DNA of 64,000 bases from Marseilla massiliensis (GCF_016899955.1 NZ_JACJJL010000003.1:1-64000); one strand, 5' to 3'; shown: positions 38,373-48,230, counted from the first letter of the stretch. Translations and numbers: made by a program. The notes: a model not told the origin generated them from the sequence alone.

Positions 38373-41132
38373 ATGCAGCATAATTCTTTGGCAGCCGCGG
38401 TGGGTAGCCGCGTGCTTGTGCTGGATGGCGCCATGGGCACCATGATACAGCAGTACGGGCTTGCAGAAGCCGACTTCCGCGGAGAGCGCTTTGCCGATTC
38501 CGCTGCCTTGCTCAAGGGCAATAATGACATATTGAACATCACCCGCCCCGACATAGTAGGCGACATACACAGGAAATACCTTTCCGCCGGGGCCGACATC
38601 ATCACAACCAACACCTTCAGCAGCCAGCGCATATCGCAGGCCGACTACGGCCTGGGCCACTGTTGCCGCGAGATGGCGCTCGAAGGCGCGCGCATAGCCC
38701 GCAAGGCCGCCGACGAATATTCGGCTGGGGGGCACCCGAGGTTTGTGGCCGGCTCGATAGGGCCAACCAACAAGACCTGCTCGATGAGCCCCGACGTGAG
38801 CAACCCGGCAGCCCGCGAACTGACGTTCGACGAGCTGGCCGACGCATATCGTGAGCAGGTCGACGCCATGATAGAGGGTGGGGTAGACGCGCTGCTCATC
38901 GAGACCATATTCGACACGCTCAATGCCAAGGCGGCCATTGTGGCCTCGATGGATGTGATGGCGAGCCGTGGCGTTGCCCTGCCCATAATGCTTTCGGTGA
39001 CGGTGAGCGACCTGGCCGGGCGCACGCTGAGCGGGCAGACGCTCGACGCCTTCCTGGCCAGCATAAGCAATTACCCCATATTCTCGGTTGGACTCAACTG
39101 TTCATTCGGGGCGCAGCAGATGAAGCCCTACCTGAGGCAGCTCGCACAGCGTGCGCCATACTACGTGAGTGCATACCCGAATGCCGGACTGCCCAACAGC
39201 CTGGGGCTGTACGACGAGACTCCCGAGAGCATGGCTGCACTGGTGGCCGAGTTTGTAGACGAGGGGCTGGTGAACATAATAGGCGGATGCTGCGGCACCA
39301 CCGAGCAGTTCATCAGGCTCTTCCCGGCACTGGTGGAGGGCAAGACACCGCGCAAGCCTGCGCCGCGGCCCGCCACGATGAGGCTCAGCGGGCTCGACGT
39401 TCTCGAAGTGTCGCCCGAGGTGCGCTTTGTCAATGTGGGCGAGCGCTGCAACGTGGCCGGTTCGCGCAAGTTTCTGAGGCTCGTCAGCGAGCGCAACTTC
39501 GACGAGGCTTTGGCCATTGCGCGCAAGCAGGTGGCCGACGGGGCGCTCGTGATAGACATCAACATGGACGACGGGCTCATCGACGCCCGCTCGTCGATGG
39601 TCACCTTCCTCAACATGCTGTCGGCCGAGCCCGACATAGCCCGGGTGCCGGTGATGATTGACTCGTCAGACTGGGAAGTGGTGAAAGCCGGCCTTAAGTG
39701 CATGCAGGGCAAGTGCATAGTGAACTCCATATCGCTGAAGGAGGGCGAGGAGACATTTGTCGCCCATGCGCGCGACGTCATGCGGTATGGCGCGGCGGTC
39801 GTGGTGATGTGCTTCGACGAGCAGGGGCAGGCCACCACATACGACAGGCGCATAGAAATTGCGGCCCGGGCCTACCGGCTGCTGACCGAGACCGTTGGCA
39901 TGAACCCGCTCGACATCATATTCGACCCCAACGTGCTGGCAGTGGCCACAGGCATGGAGGAGCACGACAGCTATGCGGCCGACTTCATCAGGGCGGTGGC
40001 ATGGATACGTGCCAACCTGTCCGGGGCCCACGTGAGCGGCGGCGTTAGCAACTTGTCTTTTTCTTTCCGTGGCAACAATTACATACGCGAGGCCATGCAT
40101 GCCGTTTTCCTTTACCATGCCATACAAAACGGCATGGACTTCGGCATAGTAAACCCCGCTGCAAAGGTTACGTATGCCGATATACCCGCCGACGAGCTAC
40201 AGGTGATAGAAGACGTCATACTCAACAGGGGCGAGGGGGCGGCAGACAGGCTCGTCGAGCTGGCCGAGGCCATCAAGGCGCGCCAGGCGTCGGCGCAGTC
40301 GGCTCCTGCCGGAGGTGCCGCCGAAGAGCCTCAATGGCGCCATCTGCCGCTGGAAGGGCGTCTGTCGGCAGCCCTTGTCAAGGGCATCAGCGACTATATG
40401 GAGCCCGACCTTCACGAGGCACTGCAGGCATATCCGTCGGCCGTGGGCATTATCGAGGGGCCGCTGATGGCCGGCATGGACAAGGTGGGCGAACTCTTCG
40501 GCTGCGGCAAGATGTTTCTGCCGCAGGTGGTGAAAGCAGCCCGGACGATGAAGGCCGCCGTGAAAATACTCAATCCCTACATAGAAAGAGAGAAGGCAGG
40601 CGGCCACTCTGCCGCGGGCAAGGTGCTGCTGGCCACGGTAAAGGGCGATGTGCACGACATTGGCAAGAACATAGTGAGCGTTATCATGGCCTGCAACAAC
40701 TACGAGATTGTGGACATGGGGGTCATGGTGCCTGCCGAACAGATTGTCAAGAAGGCCAAGGAAGAGCATGTCGACCTCATCGGGCTTAGCGGACTGATTA
40801 CCCCGAGCCTCGACGAGATGGTCAACGTGGCCCGCCAACTGGCGGCTGCCGGCGTAGACGTACCCCTGATGATAGGCGGGGCAACTACGAGCAAGCTCCA
40901 CGTGGCGCTGAAGGTGGCCCCGGTATATGGCGGCCCGGTGGTGTGGCTCAAAGACGCCTCGCAGAATGTCCTGGTTGCGGGCAGGCTTCTAAGCGCCTCC
41001 GAACACGACAGGTTTGTGGGCGAGCTCAACTCAGAGTATGAGGCTCTGCGCCGTGACTACGCCGAGAAGCAGGCCGGCATAGTGCCGTTGGACGAGGCAC
41101 GTAGCAAGCGCCTCAACCTGTTTGCCGACTGA
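38373..41132 (+). CDS. metH: Cobalamin-dependent methionine synthase without activation domain
   Basis: 919 residues against about 1230 in E. coli. The homocysteine domain (from VLVLDGAMGTMIQQYG, with the zinc site ending IIGGCCGTTEQFI) is followed by the folate domain (NVGERCNVAGSRKFLRLV), then the cap and B12 domain, where GDVHDIGKNIVSVIMACNNY holds the cobalt-binding histidine at residue 761. The protein stops right after the B12 domain (residues about 650-915), so the AdoMet-binding reactivation domain is missing; the break is at a natural domain border with no downstream remnant, so it is not a frameshift. Reactivation would need another protein. It starts directly at the smpB stop. Confidence 0.95.
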   Translation: MQHNSLAAAVGSRVLVLDGAMGTMIQQYGLAEADFRGERFADSAALLKGNNDILNITRPDIVGDIHRKYLSAGADIITTNTFSSQRISQADYGLGHCCREMALEGARIARKAADEYSAGGHPRFVAGSIGPTNKTCSMSPDVSNPAARELTFDELADAYREQVDAMIEGGVDALLIETIFDTLNAKAAIVASMDVMASRGVALPIMLSVTVSDLAGRTLSGQTLDAFLASISNYPIFSVGLNCSFGAQQMKPYLRQLAQRAPYYVSAYPNAGLPNSLGLYDETPESMAALVAEFVDEGLVNIIGGCCGTTEQFIRLFPALVEGKTPRKPAPRPATMRLSGLDVLEVSPEVRFVNVGERCNVAGSRKFLRLVSERNFDEALAIARKQVADGALVIDINMDDGLIDARSSMVTFLNMLSAEPDIARVPVMIDSSDWEVVKAGLKCMQGKCIVNSISLKEGEETFVAHARDVMRYGAAVVVMCFDEQGQATTYDRRIEIAARAYRLLTETVGMNPLDIIFDPNVLAVATGMEEHDSYAADFIRAVAWIRANLSGAHVSGGVSNLSFSFRGNNYIREAMHAVFLYHAIQNGMDFGIVNPAAKVTYADIPADELQVIEDVILNRGEGAADRLVELAEAIKARQASAQSAPAGGAAEEPQWRHLPLEGRLSAALVKGISDYMEPDLHEALQAYPSAVGIIEGPLMAGMDKVGELFGCGKMFLPQVVKAARTMKAAVKILNPYIEREKAGGHSAAGKVLLATVKGDVHDIGKNIVSVIMACNNYEIVDMGVMVPAEQIVKKAKEEHVDLIGLSGLITPSLDEMVNVARQLAAAGVDVPLMIGGATTSKLHVALKVAPVYGGPVVWLKDASQNVLVAGRLLSASEHDRFVGELNSEYEALRRDYAEKQAGIVPLDEARSKRLNLFAD

Positions 41133-41226
41133 CCGGGCCCATGCCTGCCTGCAGCAAGCGTGGGATAGCCATGCAGCACGTATGGAATGGTTGTGATTAG
41201 CGAAATCAATTGAATATTAATGTATT

Positions 41227-41850
41227 ATGATTAAAAATATATTGTTTGACTTGGGTGGGGTAATAATAACCCTTGACCCCAACCAAGCCGTGAGCCGTTT
41301 TAAGGAGATAGGGCTCGCCGATGCCGACCGCAGGCTGGACAGCTATACGCAGAGCGGCATATTCGGCGACCTGGAATTGGGAAAAATAAGCGCCGAGGAG
41401 TTTCGTGCCGGTCTGAGCGGGCTCATAGGCCATGAGGTGACGGCCGACCAGTGCCTGTATGCCTGGAAGGGTTATTGCAAGGAGGTGCCGCGGCGCAACC
41501 TCGACACCTTGCTCCGGCTGAGGGCCGAGGGCTACAGGGTGGTGCTCGTGTCAAACACCAACCCTTACATGATGAGCTGGGCGCTGGGCGACGGGTTCGA
41601 CGGCATGGGCCATTCCATAGCCCATTACATGGACTCGATGTACATGAGCTATAAATGCGGGGCCATGAAACCCGACGAGGCTTTCTTCCGCCATGTTATC
41701 GAGGCCGAGGGCATCGAGCCCGGCGAGACGCTGTTTGTAGACGACGGCCCGCGCAACGTAGAGGCCGCCGCCAGGTTGGGCCTGCACACATTCTGCCCCG
41801 AAAACGGCAGCGACTGGACAAAATCCATTTATGAACATCTAAAATATTGA
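41227..41850 (+). CDS. HAD-family (class IA) phosphatase
   Basis: 207 residues. ILFDLGGVIITLDPNQAV has an aspartate nucleophile followed by GGVI, typical of the YihX-like group; VVLVSNTNPYMMSW is motif II, and CGAMKPDEAFF and ETLFVDDGPRNVEAA give motifs III and IV. Members dephosphorylate sugar phosphates such as glucose-1-phosphate. The substrate is not known. The GHL10 gene starts 1 bp after its stop. Confidence 0.9.
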   Translation: MIKNILFDLGGVIITLDPNQAVSRFKEIGLADADRRLDSYTQSGIFGDLELGKISAEEFRAGLSGLIGHEVTADQCLYAWKGYCKEVPRRNLDTLLRLRAEGYRVVLVSNTNPYMMSWALGDGFDGMGHSIAHYMDSMYMSYKCGAMKPDEAFFRHVIEAEGIEPGETLFVDDGPRNVEAAARLGLHTFCPENGSDWTKSIYEHLKY

Positions 41851-41851
41851 A

Positions 41852-43348
41852 ATGCAGATGAAATGTCTCCTGGCTGTCATTGCCATAGCCATATCGATGT
41901 TGCCGGCCAATGTCAGCGCCCAACAGAAAAGAGAGTTCCGCGGTGCGTGGATTCAGTGTGTCAACGGTCAGTTCATCGGCATGTCGACCGATGCCATGAA
42001 ACGCACGCTCACTTACCAGCTCGACGAGTTGCAGAAAGATGGCGTCAACGCCATAATATTCCAAGTAAGGGCCGAATGCGACGCCCTGTATGCCAGCCGC
42101 TATGAGCCTTGGAGCCGGTTTCTGACCGGGGTTCAGGGCAAGGCCCCGTCGCCATATTGGGACCCTCTGGCCTGGATGGTGGAGCAATGCCACAGGCGCG
42201 GCATGGAGCTGCACGCATGGATAAACCCGTACAGGGCCAAGACGAAGACCACCACCGACCTGGCATCAAACCACATTGCGGTGAGGCAGCCCGGAAGGGT
42301 GTTTGCCTACGACGGGCAGTTCATACTCAATCCGGGCATACCGGAGAACAGAGAGTATATCTGCAAGATTGTCAACGACATAGTGAGACGCTACGACATT
42401 GACGGATTGCACATGGACGACTATTTCTATCCTTATCCTGCGCCGGGGGCAACAATACCCGATGACGCTCAGTACAGGATGTATTCCAACGGCATTGCCG
42501 ACAGGGCCGACTGGCGAAGGTATAACGTCAACCTGTTTGTAAAGCAGCTTTACGACTCGATAAAAAGCGTAAAGCCGTGGGTAAAGTTCGGCGTGTCGCC
42601 CTTCGGCATATACAGGAACAAGCGCAGCTCGGCCATAGGAAGCAACACAAACGGGCTTCAGAATTACGACGACTTGTATGCCGACGTGCTGCTCTGGGTG
42701 AACAACGGCTGGGTGGACTACTGTGTGCCGCAGCTGTATTGGCAGATTGGGCACCAGGCCGCCGACTACAAGACACTCATAGAGTGGTGGAACCAGTATG
42801 CAGGCGGGCGTCCGCTTTATATCGGCGAGGATGTGGAGCGAACTGCCAAATATCCCGATGTCGACAATCCGCGCATAAACCAGATGCCGGCAAAGTATGA
42901 CCTGCACAGCAAGATGCACAATGTGAGGGGCACGGTGCTGTGGTACGCCAAGGCCGTGGTAGACAATGTGGGCAATTACGGCACCATGCTGAGGAATGTT
43001 TACTGGAAGTATCCGGCCCTTCAACCGCAGATGCCGTTCATCGACAAGAAGTCGCCCAACAAGGTGAGAAAGCTCAAGCCCGTGTGGACGGCCGACGGAT
43101 ATATCTTGTTTTGGACAGCACCAAAAGGCAAGGATTGGGACGATGTGGCACACAAATATGTTGTCTACAGGTTTGCCCCGGGCGAGAAAGTGCGCACCGA
43201 CGACCCGTCTAAGATAGTGGCCATCACCGAGTCTACATATTATAAGTTGCCTTATGATAACGGAAAGGTGAAGTACACCTATTTGGTTACTGCCTTGGAC
43301 AGGATGCAGAACGAGAGCAAGGCACGCAAGAAGAAGATAAAGCTGTGA
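41852..43348 (+). CDS. GHL10 family (DUF187) glycoside hydrolase-like lipid- or secretion-targeted protein
   Basis: 498 residues with a signal peptide (about 1-24, ending NVSAQ). EFRGAWIQCVNGQFIGMSTD, GVNAIIFQVRAECDALYASR, ELHAWINPYRAKTKTT and DGLHMDDYFYPYPAPG are the barrel motifs of PF02638, with the final D-D pair as likely catalytic residues. The last 90 residues (from VRKLKPVWTADGYILFWTAP) form a fibronectin type III-like domain. It is likely periplasmic or outer-membrane and may cut glycan; the substrate is unknown. It forms a pair with the HAD gene. Confidence 0.88.
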   Translation: MQMKCLLAVIAIAISMLPANVSAQQKREFRGAWIQCVNGQFIGMSTDAMKRTLTYQLDELQKDGVNAIIFQVRAECDALYASRYEPWSRFLTGVQGKAPSPYWDPLAWMVEQCHRRGMELHAWINPYRAKTKTTTDLASNHIAVRQPGRVFAYDGQFILNPGIPENREYICKIVNDIVRRYDIDGLHMDDYFYPYPAPGATIPDDAQYRMYSNGIADRADWRRYNVNLFVKQLYDSIKSVKPWVKFGVSPFGIYRNKRSSAIGSNTNGLQNYDDLYADVLLWVNNGWVDYCVPQLYWQIGHQAADYKTLIEWWNQYAGGRPLYIGEDVERTAKYPDVDNPRINQMPAKYDLHSKMHNVRGTVLWYAKAVVDNVGNYGTMLRNVYWKYPALQPQMPFIDKKSPNKVRKLKPVWTADGYILFWTAPKGKDWDDVAHKYVVYRFAPGEKVRTDDPSKIVAITESTYYKLPYDNGKVKYTYLVTALDRMQNESKARKKKIKL

Positions 43349-43387
43349 GCGGTATTCTGTCCGCCCGCCCGCACAGCATGTGGGTTT

Positions 43388-43419
43388 GCCGGCCTGTACA
43401 TCTCGGTGTGCAGGCCGGC
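43388..43419 (+). terminator. Terminator after the GHL10 gene
   Basis: GCCGGCCTG (43388-43396) pairs with CAGGCCGGC (43411-43419), followed by TTTCC. Confidence 0.6.
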
Positions 43420-43568
43420 TTTCCTTGCATGGCATTGCCTGAGGCAGTGCTGCCGGTGCTCTAAGTTGGCTTCCTGCACGGCAGGCGGCAGCGGGCGAGT
43501 GGGCATAGGGGCCAGGGCGGGCCAATGGTGTTATGAAAATGTTGGCCTCAAAATATATCAGGAATTAT

Positions 43569-43599
43569 TTTGAATATTGGCTGAATTACATTATCTTTG
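43569..43599 (+). promoter_or_regulatory. Predicted promoter of lepA
   Basis: TTTG (43569-43572), 19 bp, TATCTTTG (43592-43599): a full consensus match, about 30 bp before the ATG. Confidence 0.7.
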
Positions 43600-43628
43600 T
43601 ACTTTAAAAGCAGAATCTTCACTAAGAC

Positions 43629-45410
43629 ATGGACCATATAAGAAACTTTTGTATCATTGCCCATATAGACCACGGCAAGTCGACACTTGCCGACAGAATG
43701 CTTGAATATACGAAAACAATCCAGGTGACAAGCGGGCAGATGCTCGACGACATGGACTTGGAGCGCGAGCGCGGCATCACGATAAAAAGCCATGCCATAC
43801 AGATGGAGTATGAGTATAAGGGAGAGAAGTATGTGCTTAACCTTATTGACACTCCGGGCCACGTGGATTTTTCTTACGAGGTGTCCAGGAGCATTGCTGC
43901 CTGCGAGGGGGCGCTGCTCGTGGTCGACGCCACGCAAGGCGTGCAGGCCCAGACCATTTCCAACCTGTACATGGCCATTGACCACAACTTGGAAATCATA
44001 CCTGTTATCAACAAGATAGACATGCCGAGCGCAATGCCCGATGAGGTGGAAGACGAGATTGTCGACCTGATTGGTTGCGAGCGGTCGGACATAATACGTG
44101 CCAGTGGAAAGACAGGTGAGGGAGTGCCCCAGATACTCGATGCCGTGGTTGAGCGCATACCATGCCCTAAGGGAGACGCCGACGCTCCGCTGCAGGCTTT
44201 GATTTTTGATTCTGTGTTCAACTCGTTCAGGGGCATCATCGCTTATTTCAAGATTGAGAACGGCACATTGCGCCAAGGCGACAAGGTGAAGTTCTTTAAC
44301 ACGGGAATGGAATATGACGCCGACGAGATAGGGGTGCTCAAGATGGATATGATACCGCGCAAGCAGCTTGGTACCGGCGACGTGGGATACATCATAAGCG
44401 GCATCAAGGACAGCAAGGAAGTTAAGGTGGGCGACACCATCACGCATATAGCAAGGCCGTGCGACAAGGCCATCGAGGGATTCCAGGAGGTCAAGCCCAT
44501 GGTGTTTGCCGGTGTGTATCCCATCGACCCGTCCGAATATGAGAACCTCAGGGCGTCTTTGGAGAAGCTTCAGCTCAACGATGCTTCGCTCACGTTCTCG
44601 CCGGAGTCGTCGGTGGCGCTGGGCTTCGGCTTCAGGTGCGGTTTCCTCGGGCTGCTTCACATGGAGATAATACAAGAGCGACTCGACCGTGAGTTCAACA
44701 TGGATGTCATTACAACCGTGCCCAACGTGTCGTACATGTGCTACGATAAGCAGGGTGGAGTGAAGGAAGTGCACAACCCGTCGGGCCTGCCCGACCAGAC
44801 TATGATAGACCACATAGAGGAGCCTTACATACGTGCGTCGATAATAACAGCCGCCGACTATATCGGGCCGATAATGAAGCTGTGCCTCGACAAGCGAGGA
44901 GAGCTCATCGACCAGCAGTATGTCAGCGGCAACCGCGTCGAGTTGCACTTCATGTTGCCGCTCGGAGAGATTGTGATCGACTTCTACGACAAGCTCAAGA
45001 GCATTTCCAAGGGATATGCGTCTTTTGATTATCACATAGACTGCTTCCGCCCGTCAAAGCTGGCCAAGCTCGACATCCTTCTCAATGGCGAGCCTGTCGA
45101 CGCGTTGTCGACGTTGACACACCAAGACAACGCTGTGGCCTTCGGACGTAGAATGTGTGAGAAATTGAAGGAGCTCATACCGCGCCAGCAGTTCGACATT
45201 GCCATCCAGGCTGCCATCGGGGCCAAGATTGTGGCTCGCGAGACTGTGAAGTGCGTGCGCAAGGACGTCACTGCCAAGTGTTATGGCGGCGATGTGAGCC
45301 GTAAGCGCAAGTTGCTCGAAAAGCAGAAGCGTGGCAAGAAGCGCATGAAGCAGATTGGTAATGTTGAGGTGCCGCAGAAGGCTTTCTTGGCAGTGCTCAA
45401 ACTTGATTGA
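43629..45410 (+). CDS. lepA: Elongation factor 4 (LepA)
   Basis: 593 residues, near the usual 600. The G domain has [15 protein letters not shown] (G1), RGITIK (G2), [10 protein letters not shown] (G3) and NKIDMPSA (G4). The LepA C-terminal domain ends [20 protein letters not shown] followed by [17 protein letters not shown], the family mark. LepA is a ribosome-bound GTPase active in stress and ribosome assembly. The Crp-family gene follows within 23 bp and is likely on the same transcript. Confidence 0.97.
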   Translation: MDHIRNFCIIAHIDHGKSTLADRMLEYTKTIQVTSGQMLDDMDLERERGITIKSHAIQMEYEYKGEKYVLNLIDTPGHVDFSYEVSRSIAACEGALLVVDATQGVQAQTISNLYMAIDHNLEIIPVINKIDMPSAMPDEVEDEIVDLIGCERSDIIRASGKTGEGVPQILDAVVERIPCPKGDADAPLQALIFDSVFNSFRGIIAYFKIENGTLRQGDKVKFFNTGMEYDADEIGVLKMDMIPRKQLGTGDVGYIISGIKDSKEVKVGDTITHIARPCDKAIEGFQEVKPMVFAGVYPIDPSEYENLRASLEKLQLNDASLTFSPESSVALGFGFRCGFLGLLHMEIIQERLDREFNMDVITTVPNVSYMCYDKQGGVKEVHNPSGLPDQTMIDHIEEPYIRASIITAADYIGPIMKLCLDKRGELIDQQYVSGNRVELHFMLPLGEIVIDFYDKLKSISKGYASFDYHIDCFRPSKLAKLDILLNGEPVDALSTLTHQDNAVAFGRRMCEKLKELIPRQQFDIAIQAAIGAKIVARETVKCVRKDVTAKCYGGDVSRKRKLLEKQKRGKKRMKQIGNVEVPQKAFLAVLKLD

Positions 45411-45433
45411 AACTAAACGGAAAGGAGATAAAT

Positions 45434-46039
45434 ATGGTGAATATTGGAATGACGTCACGTGACGTGGCGCGCGAGCTCGCGCGGCGTTACAGTACGATGA
45501 CCCATGAGGAGCTTGACCTCTTGGAGGGCATCTTGGTGCCGATGAAATTTCCCAAGGGTGAAAAAGTCATCAGCGAGGGGGAGGTCTGCACCCACATGTA
45601 TTGGGTGGTCAAGGGCCTTGTGCGCCAATATTACTATAAGAACAATAAGGAGCTGACCGAGCACATGGCTGTCGAGAACAATATAGTAATGTGCATCGAA
45701 AGCCTTTTTAAGGAGAAGCCGACTCACCTTAATATAATGACACTTGAGCCGACCGTGATATATGCCATCCCGCGCCAGCAATTGGAACGGGTGGCTATGA
45801 AGAGCCTCAACATACAGATTCTGTACAGGAAGATTCTTGAGGAATCATTGATACAGAGCCAAATTCATGCTGACATGCTTCGCTTTGAGTCGGCCCAGAG
45901 CCGCTATGCCAAATTGGTGAAGTTGCAGCCACAGCTTGTACTGAGGGCTCCGCTTGTGTATATTGCAAGTTATCTACAGATGACTCCGGAGACACTTAGC
46001 CGTGTAAGGACGTCGGCTTTGATGAATGGTGCCGATTGA
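45434..46039 (+). CDS. Crp/Fnr-family transcriptional regulator
   Basis: About 201 residues. ATG 45434 is preceded by AAGGAGAT, a full Shine-Dalgarno-like site rare in Bacteroidetes, which decides this start over 45407. A cyclic-nucleotide-binding-type beta domain (KFPKGEKVISEGEVCTHMYW, VVKGLVRQYY) is followed by a C-terminal helix-turn-helix (LVYIASYLQMTPETLSRVRT). No cysteines for an Fnr cluster are evident. Target genes are unknown. It lies just after lepA. Confidence 0.85.
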   Translation: MVNIGMTSRDVARELARRYSTMTHEELDLLEGILVPMKFPKGEKVISEGEVCTHMYWVVKGLVRQYYYKNNKELTEHMAVENNIVMCIESLFKEKPTHLNIMTLEPTVIYAIPRQQLERVAMKSLNIQILYRKILEESLIQSQIHADMLRFESAQSRYAKLVKLQPQLVLRAPLVYIASYLQMTPETLSRVRTSALMNGAD

Positions 46040-46089
46040 TATTTGCCGCGTTTCGTCTTGATGGCGATTCAGCATACTGTTGTATTCAA

Positions 46090-46141
46090 GCATGGCCGTG
46101 CGCCAGAGGCTTATGCCTTGGCGTACGGCCATGCCTTTTTC
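46090..46141 (+). terminator. Terminator after the lepA/Crp unit
   Basis: GCATGGCCGTGCGCCA (46090-46105) pairs with TGGCGTACGGCCATGC (46119-46134) with one wobble, followed by a T-run. It separates the convergent rhaM gene. Confidence 0.8.
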
Positions 46142-46162
46142 TGCTCATTGTTGGTTGGTGGT

Positions 46163-46480
46163 TCAGTCCATGTGGAACAGTTCTTTGAGCGGTATTGAAA
46201 CAGGCGAGTTGTCTGGGTTTACTTCCATTATGTCGGCCATCATGTCCCACCACTTCTGTGTTATCGGGTCGACATTTGTCGTGTCTTGGCTGTTTGTGTC
46301 TTTATCGCATTTCTGGACGGCAAACAGCAGGTTGGTTTCTTTGTCCCAGAATATGCTGTAGTCACTGACTCCTTGGTCTTTTATCATTTGTTTCAGCTCC
46401 GGCCATATGGCAGCGTGGCGTTTGGCATACTCTTCTTCGCAGCCTTTTTTAAGGATCATTTTGAATGCAAATCGTTTCAT
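46163..46480 (-). CDS. rhaM: L-rhamnose mutarotase
   Basis: 105 residues, the family's usual length. RFAFKMILKKGCEEEYAKRH, AAIWPELKQMIKDQGVSDYS and QKWWDMMADIMEVNPDNSPV match RhaM (DUF718), including the active-site tyrosine and histidine. It interconverts the anomers of L-rhamnose. No other rha gene is nearby. Confidence 0.93.
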   Translation of the reverse strand: MKRFAFKMILKKGCEEEYAKRHAAIWPELKQMIKDQGVSDYSIFWDKETNLLFAVQKCDKDTNSQDTTNVDPITQKWWDMMADIMEVNPDNSPVSIPLKELFHMD

Positions 46481-46504
46481 TTTGTTATTGGTTTTAGTTC
46501 GACA

Positions 46505-47398
46505 TTAATATTGTTTGTTTGATAAGAAGTATCCGATTCTGTAGATGTTGAGGAGCTTGAGGCATGGGTGGCTGCCTGTCAGGATATTTCGTTCAGCCTT
46601 GCCGAAGGCCCAGTGCCATGTCCTTACGCTGTAATAAAGCGGTGGCATGCGCCTCAGTGTATTGGCAAGGGTAAGCAAATGCGAGTAGCCTTTTAGCTCG
46701 TCGCTGAACGTTGATAGTATCCGGGCGTCAAGTTCTATCTTGTTTATGTAGTCGGGGTTGCTCTCGAAGTCGTTCATCACAACAGGGTTGTCGATGTGCA
46801 GCACTTTTATGTTTTTTTGCCTGAGCACCTTTCCGAAGTAGACATCTTCATACCTTTTCATCTTTTCTTCAAATTTTATTGAAAGGAAAAGGTCGCGTTG
46901 TATCATGAAGTTGGTGGAGCGGAAAGATTTGTATGGATTTCTGTTCCTCTGTTCTGCTGTGTGTGACGAAGCCTCGCGGCTTTCGTACAGGTAACGAAGG
47001 TTGAGTCTGTTGGCTTCCATGCTGCCTCCTATGTTAAGCCCGCCATTGACAACGCAACCCTGTATGCGCTTGTCGACATATTTCTTAATGAAATCTTGGT
47101 CTGGGATATCCATGTCGCAGTCGAGAAATATGAGCCATTCGTACTGGCTGAGTTCTGCCAGCCTGTTCCTCGTTGCAGCGCTGCCCTCATTGCGTTCTTT
47201 CCTTATGAACCGGCAATTGGCCATCGAGTTTATGACGGAATTGCGTTCAACGGCGCCAAGGTCGGGCGAACCGTCGTCTGCTACAATTATTTCGTAGTTC
47301 AATGACGGTATGCTGTCGCAGAGCCTTTTTAGTGTAATTACTCTTTCAACGCATACTTGGTTGTATGCAGGCAGTAATATGGAAAGTCCTTCGTTCAC
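46505..47398 (-). CDS. Family 2 glycosyltransferase
   Basis: About 297 residues from a GTG at 47398 (VNEGLSILLPAYNQVCVERV). The longer frame to a TTG at 47446 would run through a TACTTTTG promoter box (47441-47434) and is unlikely. GT-A motifs are present: LSILLPAYN, EIIVADDGSPD, NEGSAATRNRLAELS, then the metal-binding LIFLDCDMDIPDQDF (a DxD variant). It adds a sugar to a surface glycan. It stands apart from the cluster at 48894-53795. Confidence 0.88.
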   Translation of the reverse strand: MNEGLSILLPAYNQVCVERVITLKRLCDSIPSLNYEIIVADDGSPDLGAVERNSVINSMANCRFIRKERNEGSAATRNRLAELSQYEWLIFLDCDMDIPDQDFIKKYVDKRIQGCVVNGGLNIGGSMEANRLNLRYLYESREASSHTAEQRNRNPYKSFRSTNFMIQRDLFLSIKFEEKMKRYEDVYFGKVLRQKNIKVLHIDNPVVMNDFESNPDYINKIELDARILSTFSDELKGYSHLLTLANTLRRMPPLYYSVRTWHWAFGKAERNILTGSHPCLKLLNIYRIGYFLSNKQY

Positions 47399-47433
47399 GG
47401 GTATGTTGCTGTTACATTGTAATTTTCGTATCA

Positions 47434-47441
47434 CAAAAGTA
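47434..47441 (-). promoter_or_regulatory. Possible -7 box of the family 2 glycosyltransferase
   Basis: TACTTTTG on the minus strand, 35 bp before the GTG start. A -33 element is not clear. Confidence 0.35.
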
Positions 47442-47479
47442 ATCAAAAAAAATTAATGCAGGAACTTTCATGGGTTTTA

Positions 47480-47511
47480 TTTGTGTATGTTATGATAAAG
47501 TATTAATTTTG
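47480..47511 (+). promoter_or_regulatory. Predicted promoter of the DUF4923 gene
   Basis: TTTG (47480-47483), 20 bp, TAATTTTG (47504-47511), 26 bp before the ATG. Confidence 0.65.
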
Positions 47512-47537
47512 CCACACATTTTAATATATAGTTATTT

Positions 47538-48188
47538 ATGAAAAAGAATGTATTAATCAAGACACTGGTCATTGCATTGATGCTGGCCGGAAGTGCCACT
47601 GCGAACGCACAGATTGACTTGGGAAGCATTTTGGGAAGCTTGACCGGCAAGAGTTCAAGCAAGGAAAATACGTCCTCAACTACTAATCTTCTTTCTGGCT
47701 TGACGAACATTTTCTCAAGTGAAAAGCAGGCCAGCAAGAACAATCTGGTCGGTACTTGGGAATATTCCGAGCCGGCTATAGTCTTCGAGTCTGACAATCT
47801 GTTGGCCAAGGCTGGTGCCAGCATAGCATCAAGCAAGATTGAAGACAAGCTGCAGGAGCAACTTTCAAAATTCGGTTTCGAGTCGGGAGCTTTCAGCATT
47901 ACCTTCAATGAGGACGGAACTTTTGAGGAAACGTTTAACGGCAAGAACATTCCTGGAAAGTGGGAAGTAAAAGACTCTAAGCTCTATCTTACGTTCGGAA
48001 TGAAGGCTTTGCCCATCAACACACAGTTGAGTGGCAACAAACTGATGTTTGTAACAGACGCCACAAAGCTCCTCGACCTGGTTAAGACAATTGGGAGCAA
48101 GTCGACCAATTCAAGCTTCCAGACCGTTACATCGTTGATGAAGAGCATAAATGGCATGCAGGCTGGCCTTACCCTTGTTAAAAAATAA
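47538..48188 (+). CDS. DUF4923 family secreted protein
   Basis: 216 residues with a signal peptide (about 1-24, ending TANAQ). A low-complexity serine-rich stretch (GSILGSLTGKSSSKENTSST) is followed by the lipocalin-like part (LVGTWEYSEPAIVFESDNLL, ITFNEDGTFEETFNGKNIPG, GKWEVKDSKLYLTFGMKALP). The family is limited to Bacteroidales and its function is unknown. The rpsP gene follows about 110 bp later. Confidence 0.88.
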   Translation: MKKNVLIKTLVIALMLAGSATANAQIDLGSILGSLTGKSSSKENTSSTTNLLSGLTNIFSSEKQASKNNLVGTWEYSEPAIVFESDNLLAKAGASIASSKIEDKLQEQLSKFGFESGAFSITFNEDGTFEETFNGKNIPGKWEVKDSKLYLTFGMKALPINTQLSGNKLMFVTDATKLLDLVKTIGSKSTNSSFQTVTSLMKSINGMQAGLTLVKK

Positions 48189-48230
48189 TAAAAGGCAGGG
48201 CTGCTGCGGCCTTTTCTGTTGATAAAGTAT

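Noticed and set aside
38373..41132. metH as a frameshifted or truncated pseudogene
   Set aside because: The protein ends exactly at a domain boundary, the downstream DNA holds no remnant of the missing domain, and all catalytic motifs are intact.
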